Shown: positions 1 through 4,806 of the stretch, piece after piece
Layout of the letters: every line of letters begins with the position of its first letter
Numbering within the stretch: position 1 is the first letter of the stretch
Assembly (NCBI GenBank): GCA_017745015.1
Contig: JAGIAF010000103.1
Coordinates: 1-10,703 of the forward strand
DNA: 10,703 bases
Direction: 5' to 3'
Source: Bdellovibrio sp.
GTDB taxonomy: Bacteria; Bdellovibrionota; Bdellovibrionia; Bdellovibrionales; Bdellovibrionaceae
Made by a program: the position numbers and the translations under genes
The notes under the pieces: generated by a model
What the model was told of the DNA's origin: nothing
Database searches by the model: none
The model's input: the letters and a program-made list of their open reading frames with translations, nothing else

Positions 1-1778
1 CCCATACGCTTAAAGGTTGGGGTTTGAAATCTGCAGCTCAACCAGGCAATCACTCCTCTTTGCCACAAGAAGAAGAAGTGAATGCACTAAAAGCAGGTCA
101 AGGCATCACTGGCGAAACTTTGTATCAACGTCTTGATGCAAACTCTGCTGCTGGTAAATTCTTGGCGGCTCGCTCTGAAAAAATTTTCGGCGAAATGAAA
201 GCTCAATACGCGTTGAAAGCTAAGAACCAAGACTACTTCTTGAAGAAGTTGACTGAGTTCGGCGAAATCCCTCAAGCTTTGGACATCAACACGAAAATGA
301 CTAGCTACCCGCACACACAATGGATGCTAGGTCAGTTGACGGCGAAGTTTACTCGTATTTCGAACACTCCTCTTGATGAATCAAAATTGACTGGTTCACA
401 AAAGGCTCTGACTGCAAATGAAAAGCCTTTCAAACTTCCAGGTGAGTTGTTCATCTCTATGGCTCCAGACGTTGGTACTTCAACGAACTTGAATCCTGCG
501 ATGGACGGTAAAATCTTCGGTGCTCCAGTAGTTGTCGACCACGAGACTGACTTGGGCGTTAAAGACCACAAACTTCCTGACTTGGTTCCTGGCGAAGAAG
601 AAACAGACCGCTTCTTGCGTTTTGAAATCGCAGAAGGCAACGTTATGTCTTGCGTAGGTGCCTTTGGTAAAATGCGCGATATCGTAGGCGTACCTATCAT
701 CCCGTTGATGACTGTGTATGACTTCTTCATCAAACGTGCGTTGGACCAATACTTCTACAACCTTTACTGGAAGTCTTCGTTCATTTGCGTTGGTACGCCA
801 TCAGGTGTGTCACTTTCTCCAGAGGGTGCGCAGCACGGTTGGAAGTCTGACATCCAAATCCCGAACCAAATCACTTGGGAACCGTTCTCTTGCATCGAAC
901 TTGACTGGATCATGTGTGACACAATCAAACGTCACGTTATGAACGACAATGCCGGCCGTACAGGTACATTGCTTCGTCTAGTCACTCGCGGTGTGGAACA
1001 AAAAGATCTTTTGAACTACTTGAAAAAACAAGCTCGCTTCAAAACGGGTCTTGAAGGCCCATTGGCTCGCGCTGAATTCCCAGTAGCTGGCGGTATCAAT
1101 GAAGAAGAAGTAGCAGTTCAAGACGACGCAACTATCTTGCAAACTCTTCGTAACGAAGTATTGCAAGGCGCTTACTACTTGATCGACTACCGTGGTTACG
1201 CTGGTTACGAGCCAGGTGACAACGTTGTGAACATCTTCGCACTTGGCACAATGGTTACTGAAGGTATCAAAGCTTCCGAAGCTTTGCTTGCTCGCGGTAT
1301 CTACGCCAACGTGATCGCAGTGACTTCACAAGACTTGTTGTGCGGTATCTTGGGTCGCGAAAACGATTACGAATACTTGAAATCAGGTTTGGGCATCAAC
1401 TCGAACTTGTTCTTGAGAAAAGCTGAAGAAGTTTCCACTGGCGATTTGATCACTGTTGCGGGTAAACGCGTACCAGTAGTTTCTGTTGCTGACGGTGAGA
1501 TCGGTATGTTGGACAACATCGGTTCAATCATCGGTGTTCGCCAAGAAGCTTTGGGCGTTGTTAAACACTCTAAGTGCGGTCGTCCTTCAGAAATCTATGC
1601 TTACCACCACATCGATGCGGAAGCAGTTGTTGAGGCTTGCGGTAAGGTATTGGCTGAAACTGCTCTTGAGAAAGTTATTGTGTCTGAAAATGCTTTGGGC
1701 CAAGCTCATCAAGCAGAGGGGCGTACAACTCATTGGACAGAACTTTGGCCAACAAAGAATCCTGTTCATCAGCACTAA
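1..1778 (+). CDS. aceE: Pyruvate dehydrogenase E1 component, homodimeric AceE type (5' truncated by window edge)
   Basis: Thiamine-diphosphate-dependent E1 of the pyruvate dehydrogenase complex, which decarboxylates pyruvate and acetylates the lipoyl group of E2 in the cytoplasm. The frame is open to the left edge: codons from base 3 read HTLKGWGLKSAAQ, matching the HTIKGYGMGDAAEG region of E. coli AceE. The TTG at 24 is therefore an internal codon, not a start, and about one third of the protein (the ThDP diphosphate-binding domain) lies outside. Visible are the pyrimidine-binding domain (FISMAPDVGTSTN onward), a Glu (codon 633-635, in RFEIAEGN) aligning with the catalytic Glu of EGINELG in E. 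coli, and a GAQHGWKSD stretch where E. coli has GLQHEDGHS. A transketolase C-terminal domain follows. 591 residues are visible. The divergent His-loop suggests a subfamily distinct from enterobacterial AceE. No E2 or E3 gene follows. The family is clear; exact 2-oxoacid specificity is inferred. Confidence 0.83.
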   Translation, partial: HTLKGWGLKSAAQPGNHSSLPQEEEVNALKAGQGITGETLYQRLDANSAAGKFLAARSEKIFGEMKAQYALKAKNQDYFLKKLTEFGEIPQALDINTKMTSYPHTQWMLGQLTAKFTRISNTPLDESKLTGSQKALTANEKPFKLPGELFISMAPDVGTSTNLNPAMDGKIFGAPVVVDHETDLGVKDHKLPDLVPGEEETDRFLRFEIAEGNVMSCVGAFGKMRDIVGVPIIPLMTVYDFFIKRALDQYFYNLYWKSSFICVGTPSGVSLSPEGAQHGWKSDIQIPNQITWEPFSCIELDWIMCDTIKRHVMNDNAGRTGTLLRLVTRGVEQKDLLNYLKKQARFKTGLEGPLARAEFPVAGGINEEEVAVQDDATILQTLRNEVLQGAYYLIDYRGYAGYEPGDNVVNIFALGTMVTEGIKASEALLARGIYANVIAVTSQDLLCGILGRENDYEYLKSGLGINSNLFLRKAEEVSTGDLITVAGKRVPVVSVADGEIGMLDNIGSIIGVRQEALGVVKHSKCGRPSEIYAYHHIDAEAVVEACGKVLAETALEKVIVSENALGQAHQAEGRTTHWTELWPTKNPVHQH

Positions 1779-1791
1779 CACAGTCTGATTC

Positions 1792-1810
1792 ACTCCGACT
1801 TGCTCGGAGT
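1792..1810 (+). repeat. Short inverted repeat (hairpin) between aceE and the hydrolase gene
   Basis: ACTCCGA (1792-1798) and TCGGAGT (1804-1810) are perfect 7-bp complements around a 5-base loop, 13 bases after the aceE stop. There is no T-tract after it, so it is not an intrinsic terminator by itself. The right arm contains GGAG, 11 bases before the ATG at 1821. The stem could therefore mask part of that gene's Shine-Dalgarno or stabilise the aceE transcript end. Confidence 0.6.
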
Positions 1811-1820
1811 AGAGGGCAGA

Positions 1821-2606
1821 ATGAATTATACTGAAATAGCAAAGACAGAACTCCCCTTCGACGGGGAGTTCTTTTTATCTAAGAACAAAAAATTCGGCGA
1901 ATTGATTTTCTTTGTTCATTTCTATGACGGTGGCAAACGCGAGCTTCTCCGCCACATCAAACTTGTTAATGATCTTGGTTTCGATGCTTTTGCCTTTCAA
2001 CTGCAGGGCGATCACAAATCTGTTTTAAAACATCTGCCCATTACTTCGGATTTGAAATTCGGTTTGAAACACCTTTATGCCGTACAGATCGAGAAGCTGC
2101 TTAACGACATCCCAGGCAATAAGATTATCTTCTCGTTCTCAAATCCAAGTGCTTCAGCCATTGAAGCTATGGCACGCAGACATTGTTCAGATACAGTGGC
2201 GATGATTTGCGACAGCGGGCCTTCTGCGCGCTTTTTGCCTTCACTTTGGAATCTAGTTTCAAGTTATGCGGGTTCTTTCACGACGAAGCCATTGGGCGCC
2301 ATTCTCACTCCGCTTTTAACAGTGGCGTGGAGCCCACTACTTCATAAAGATGTGCATGCAGATCTCAATGCTTTTCCACAGGGCTTCCCGATTCTTTCGA
2401 TTCGCGGATGGAAAGATAAATTGATCTCTCCAAGTCATATCGATGAAATTTTCGAGCCTCACCAAAACTTAGATTGGGCAAAATTGTCTTTACCTGAAGC
2501 CCAACATTTGACAGGTTTACGCGACTTCAGAGCGGACTATGTACCTGCTGTTGAGAATTTTTTAAAACGAGTAGCGACTCCCGAAGAAAGCATTAAAGGC
2601 ATTTAA
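1821..2606 (+). CDS. Alpha/beta hydrolase-fold protein
   Basis: A 261-residue cytoplasmic protein with no signal peptide. I chose ATG 1821: it follows AGAGGG (1811-1816) closely and gives a normal hydrolase N-terminus, whereas TTG 1800 lies in the upstream hairpin. The fold is read from the strand GELIFFVHFYDGG (27-39), carrying the His-x-x oxyanion-type turn. Next comes a nucleophile-elbow-like KIIFSFSNPSASA (101-113), where Ser107 takes the nucleophile place of GxSxG with Ser and Pro replacing the glycines. ILSIRGWKDKLISPSHI (191-207) has Asp199 in the classic late-strand acid position, and LPEAQHLTGL has His229. Together these form a plausible Ser107-Asp199-His229 triad. Substrate is unknown; esterase, lipase or peptidase activity cannot be distinguished. 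The first codons overlap the aceE terminator. A start at TTG 1902 is possible but has no visible Shine-Dalgarno and would remove the first strands. Confidence 0.72.
   Translation: MNYTEIAKTELPFDGEFFLSKNKKFGELIFFVHFYDGGKRELLRHIKLVNDLGFDAFAFQLQGDHKSVLKHLPITSDLKFGLKHLYAVQIEKLLNDIPGNKIIFSFSNPSASAIEAMARRHCSDTVAMICDSGPSARFLPSLWNLVSSYAGSFTTKPLGAILTPLLTVAWSPLLHKDVHADLNAFPQGFPILSIRGWKDKLISPSHIDEIFEPHQNLDWAKLSLPEAQHLTGLRDFRADYVPAVENFLKRVATPEESIKGI
1847..1876 (+). terminator. Rho-independent terminator of aceE, lying inside the start of the next CDS
   Basis: The stem is AGAACTCCCC (1847-1856) with GGGGAGTTCT (1863-1872), 10 perfect base pairs around TTCGAC, and it runs directly into a TTTTT tract (1872-1876). 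This is a textbook intrinsic terminator 69 bases after the aceE stop. Unusually, it sits in codons 9-19 of the reading frame that opens at ATG 1821, encoding the segment TELPFDGEFFL. Either it ends most aceE transcription before the hydrolase message is made, or the hydrolase gene starts further downstream. Confidence 0.8.
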
Positions 2607-2612
2607 TTAGAA

Positions 2613-2658
2613 GTTCCTCCATTTCACCTTTTAGACTTTATGTCTGATATGGAGGAAC
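2613..2658 (+). promoter_or_regulatory. RBS-sequestering inverted repeat before the caspase-like gene
   Basis: GTTCCTCCAT (2613-2622) is the exact reverse complement of ATGGAGGAAC (2649-2658), which contains the whole Shine-Dalgarno GGAGGAA for the ATG at 2664. A second hairpin, AGAC (2633-2636) with GTCT (2642-2645), nests inside the 26-base loop. If the transcript includes both arms, ribosome access should be blocked unless the stem opens. Four T residues (2660-2663) follow the stem, so it could also act as a weak terminator for the upstream gene. The pairing is read directly; the regulatory role is inferred. Confidence 0.55.
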
Positions 2659-2663
2659 GTTTT

Positions 2664-3653
2664 ATGTTTGCACGACGCATTCTGGTGACTCTTTGTCTTT
2701 TAATCCCTACCTTGAGTCATTCGCAATCTTTCGCAGATTATCTTTACGAAAATACTTTCTATAATCTTGGGAACAGCTATTTAGATCGCGTGGGAGATCT
2801 TCCCACTGACAATGTCGATCGCTTGCCTGCGGATCAAAAATCCGCCTGCTTGCAACGCTACGGTCGCATGTTAAACGATGGCGTTTTGGATATTCGCATC
2901 GCTCTTGGATATTTTGATTGGACCGTGGGCCATGATGTTCGTGCCGGCGGTCGAAACTATGGATTAAGTCCTTCCATGGATATTGGAGCTTTCTATGCCA
3001 TTCGTGACTTACTGACATCGGGTTGCTCTGGCAATTCCCGCTTCTGTCGCTTTCGTCAAGAACAGGGAAATCCCTATGCCTTCGTAAAAGACGTTACGAT
3101 CCAAGGCCGCCCTGTTCGCGCTCGTATTCAGATGTATTTCTCCTCTGCGAGTGAATACCTTGAAAACAATCTGGGAAATTTGAATTACCAACAGACAGCG
3201 CGCACAGACTTTATGGAATCCTTCTGGGCAAGAGCCCTGCAAGATGCCGACGCCGCATTTTACTTTGGACACTCCCGCAATGGCGGTGGCCCTGACTTCG
3301 GCCCGCCGGTCTTTTATAAAGGCAGAAACAAAGTGAATTATGGATACTACGAAAGCGCACAGCCGGGATTCAAACGCATGCTCAACTCTTTGAATTCTGG
3401 CAAACAGGCCGATGTAATTGGCTTGATGTCCTGCGCCTCCAGAGATCATTTCTGGGGGCGACTCCGTTCAGCGGCTCCCCGCTCGGGCGTGATCACTTCC
3501 ACTTCGGTTATCAATGTGGATGAAGTCTACACTGCTATGCTGGGCGGGATTGACTCTCTTCTGCGTGGCCAATGCCAAAAGACTTTTTATAAGTCGTTAC
3601 GTATGACTTCAAGAAATGCCAAATACATCACTATGGACGGAATGTTTGAATAA
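2664..3653 (+). CDS. Exported protein of unknown family with caspase-like (clan CD) His/Cys motifs
   Basis: A 329-residue protein. ATG 2664 is chosen over the in-frame ATGs at 2640 and 2649 because GGAGGAA at 2651-2657 is ideally spaced for it and because it begins a clean Sec signal peptide (MFARRILVTLCLLIPTLSHS, cut near residue 20). The mature protein should be periplasmic or secreted. I do not recognise the family as a whole. However, DADAAFYFGHSRNGGG (194-209) and ADVIGLMSCASRD (249-261) have the clan CD layout: a hydrophobic strand ending in Gly-His, then about 50 residues later a hydrophobic strand ending in Ser-Cys. His203 and Cys257 would be the catalytic dyad of a caspase, metacaspase, gingipain or CHAT-type peptidase. 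Four further cysteines remain after cleavage (62, 121, 128, 304), consistent with disulfides outside the cytoplasm. The next gene follows after 14 bases and is probably cotranscribed. Peptidase function is a hypothesis. Confidence 0.6.
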   Translation: MFARRILVTLCLLIPTLSHSQSFADYLYENTFYNLGNSYLDRVGDLPTDNVDRLPADQKSACLQRYGRMLNDGVLDIRIALGYFDWTVGHDVRAGGRNYGLSPSMDIGAFYAIRDLLTSGCSGNSRFCRFRQEQGNPYAFVKDVTIQGRPVRARIQMYFSSASEYLENNLGNLNYQQTARTDFMESFWARALQDADAAFYFGHSRNGGGPDFGPPVFYKGRNKVNYGYYESAQPGFKRMLNSLNSGKQADVIGLMSCASRDHFWGRLRSAAPRSGVITSTSVINVDEVYTAMLGGIDSLLRGQCQKTFYKSLRMTSRNAKYITMDGMFE

Positions 3654-3667
3654 CAAGGAGGTTTAAA

Positions 3668-4108
3668 ATGGTAGAGATTGAACAACTCCCACATCCTGAT
3701 TATCTGAAATATCCAAAACACCGCACTTTGGGATTCTTTAACTTCCAAGAGAATGCACGCAATGCAGCTGAAGCCATCCTCCGCGAAGGTTGGTCAGAAG
3801 AGGATCTCAGCGTCTATGAGGGCGACTATGGTGTCGATGCCGTCGACGCCGAAGGCACCCGCCACACGCTCAAAGAAGCTTGGAGCCGCTGGGTTCAGAA
3901 ATTCCTCGGTACCGGCGAATGGGACTTGGTGGAAGAGGCCGATCAAGAGCTAAGACAAGGTCATCTCCTCTTAAGCGTCGTCACTGAAAACGAAGAGCAA
4001 AAACAAACCGTGGCAGAGCTGATGATCCTGAACGGCGGCCATGGAATTCGTTATGTTGATCCACTTTACAATGAACAATTAACACCCCCGGGCCATCATC
4101 CCAGCTAA
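3668..4108 (+). CDS. Small cytoplasmic protein, general-stress-protein-like (uncharacterised)
   Basis: A 146-residue acidic protein with no signal peptide or membrane segment. A very strong Shine-Dalgarno, AAGGAGG (3656-3662), precedes ATG 3668, so high expression is likely. It lies 14 bases after the preceding stop, suggesting one operon. LGFFNFQENARNAAEAI (about 21-37) followed by REGWSEEDLSVYEG resembles the N-terminal unit of proteins related to general stress protein 17M/YflT: a strand, a helix starting with an acidic residue, then Gly and a second strand. The C-terminal GGHGIRYVDPLY resembles the GGH-x-I-x-Y ending seen in many uncharacterised bacterial proteins of this type. The two halves look like repeated beta-alpha-beta units. 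Function is unknown and family placement is from memory of motif patterns. Confidence 0.6.
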   Translation: MVEIEQLPHPDYLKYPKHRTLGFFNFQENARNAAEAILREGWSEEDLSVYEGDYGVDAVDAEGTRHTLKEAWSRWVQKFLGTGEWDLVEEADQELRQGHLLLSVVTENEEQKQTVAELMILNGGHGIRYVDPLYNEQLTPPGHHPS

Positions 4109-4111
4109 TCC

Positions 4112-4140
4112 ATGACAGCTTTCTAGATCTGCGCTATGTC
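4112..4140 (+). promoter_or_regulatory. Possible sigma-70-type promoter for the alkyltransferase gene
   Basis: ATGACA (4112-4117) and TATGTC (4135-4140) are separated by exactly 17 bases, giving 5 of 6 matches to a -35 box but only 3 of 6 to a -10 box. Transcription would begin around 4147, just before the GAGG ribosome-binding site. This is a weak call from a short match in a 57-base gap. Confidence 0.25.
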
Positions 4141-4165
4141 TGCCCCCGAATAAACGAGGTAAAAC

Positions 4166-4666
4166 ATGGCAGCAGATTTAGAGTTCTTTATTTACAATGT
4201 TCCTTCAGATTGCGGAGACTGGTTGGCAGCTTTTGAAGGCAAAGAGTTGATCTTCCTTGGCAGCTACGGTGCCGGTAAAAAATTGGTCGAAGGCGATCTT
4301 TCTAAATTCTTTGAAACTCACTATAACTTCAAAGTTGGAAAATTCGTTCCTGCGAAATGGACGAAAGGCAACTTCTGGAATAAGAAACACAAAATCAAAC
4401 TTCAAGGAACTGAGTTTCAGGTGAAAGTTTGGTTGGAGCTTTTGAACATCCCTTACGGTGGCACCGTGACTTACTCTGATATCGCTAAAAAAATCCGCAA
4501 GCCATCTGCAGTTCGCGCAGTTTCTACAGCGATTGGCCAAAATCCAATTTCTTTCTGGATTCCTTGCCACCGCGTGATCGGTAAAGGTGCTAACAAGTTC
4601 AAATACCACTGGGGCCCTGAAACGAAGAAGCATCTTTTAGTTACCGAAGGCGTTTTCGAGCTTTAA
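4166..4666 (+). CDS. ogt: Methylated-DNA-protein-cysteine S-methyltransferase (O6-alkylguanine-DNA alkyltransferase)
   Basis: A suicide DNA-repair protein that moves the alkyl group from O6-alkylguanine or O4-alkylthymine to its own cysteine. At 166 residues it is the usual size for the Ogt class without an Ada regulatory domain. The signature WIPCHRVIGKG (131-141) holds the acceptor Cys134 and partner His135. TVTYSDIA (100-107) carries the conserved Tyr103; RKPSAVRAVSTAIGQNP (111-127) is the DNA-recognition helix with the candidate Arg117 finger and the Asn126 hinge. WGPETKKHLLVTEG (149-162) closes the domain with the Glu161 that completes the Cys-His-Glu network. The N-terminal 75 residues form the poorly conserved ribonuclease-H-like domain. 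ATG 4166 has GAGG at 4153-4157 upstream. It appears to be a stand-alone gene. Class assignment is firm; ogt rather than another alkyltransferase symbol is by architecture. Confidence 0.93.
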   Translation: MAADLEFFIYNVPSDCGDWLAAFEGKELIFLGSYGAGKKLVEGDLSKFFETHYNFKVGKFVPAKWTKGNFWNKKHKIKLQGTEFQVKVWLELLNIPYGGTVTYSDIAKKIRKPSAVRAVSTAIGQNPISFWIPCHRVIGKGANKFKYHWGPETKKHLLVTEGVFEL

Positions 4667-4680
4667 TTCCTCTCTGAAAA

Positions 4681-4705
4681 TCGGCGTCTCAATCTGAGAC
4701 GTCGA
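4681..4705. terminator. Long hairpin after ogt (possible terminator or transcript-end structure)
   Basis: TCGGCGTCTCA (4681-4691) pairs with TGAGACGTCGA (4695-4705) over 11 bp, with one G-T wobble and a 3-base ATC loop, 14 bases after the ogt stop. On the plus strand it is followed by GCCAAAAACG, not a T-tract. On the minus strand it is followed by TTTT. It is likely to end or protect the ogt transcript, but it is not a canonical plus-strand intrinsic terminator. Confidence 0.5.
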
Positions 4706-4719
4706 GCCAAAAACGTCCC

Positions 4720-4750
4720 TTGTCAAAAGGATGACTCCTTAAAGTCTATA
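4720..4750 (+). promoter_or_regulatory. Possible promoter for the three-gene effector operon
   Basis: TTGTCA (4720-4725) is a good -35 candidate, and TCTATA (4745-4750) or TATATG (4747-4752) could be the -10 box, but spacing is 19 or 21 bases rather than 17. The imperfect palindrome GACTCCTTAAAGTC (4733-4746) lies between the boxes and could be an operator. Together with the hairpins on either side this is what the 140-base gap between ogt and the operon holds; I see no small gene in it. Confidence 0.28.
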
Positions 4751-4764
4751 TGCACGTTAATGCG

Positions 4765-4806
4765 AGGTACACCTCTTGCTCATTAGGAGTCTGAAGAGGT
4801 GTATCT
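4765..4806 (+). promoter_or_regulatory. Leader hairpin hiding the ribosome-binding site of the effector operon
   Basis: AGGTACACCTCTT (4765-4777) pairs with AAGAGGTGTATCT (4794-4806) over 13 bp, ten of them perfect and contiguous (4768-4777 with 4794-4803), then one G-U wobble and two more pairs. The right arm contains the Shine-Dalgarno AAGAGG (4794-4799) and ends at the base before the ATG at 4807. The 16-base loop contains AGGAGTC (4785-4791), the exact complement of GACTCCT at 4733-4739, which would make a pseudoknot if the transcript begins upstream of 4733. Pairing is seen directly; control of translation is inferred. Confidence 0.6.

Noticed and set aside
24..26. TTG as the start of the first gene
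   Set aside because: The frame is open to the left edge and the upstream codons (HTLKGWG) match the conserved AceE core, so this is an internal codon of a truncated gene.
332..733. Long minus-strand frames opposite aceE and opposite other genes
   Set aside because: They are antisense shadows of well-supported genes, with no motifs, and composition explained by the coding strand.
1800..1820. TTG 1800 as the hydrolase start
   Set aside because: It lies inside the inverted repeat without a ribosome-binding site; ATG 1821 is better placed.
2640..2663. ATG 2640 or 2649 as the start of the caspase-like gene
   Set aside because: The GGAGGAA Shine-Dalgarno lies inside that extension and serves ATG 2664, which also begins a clean signal peptide.
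4681..4705. Canonical plus-strand terminator for ogt
   Set aside because: The stem is strong but no T-tract follows on the plus strand; it is kept only as a hairpin of uncertain role.
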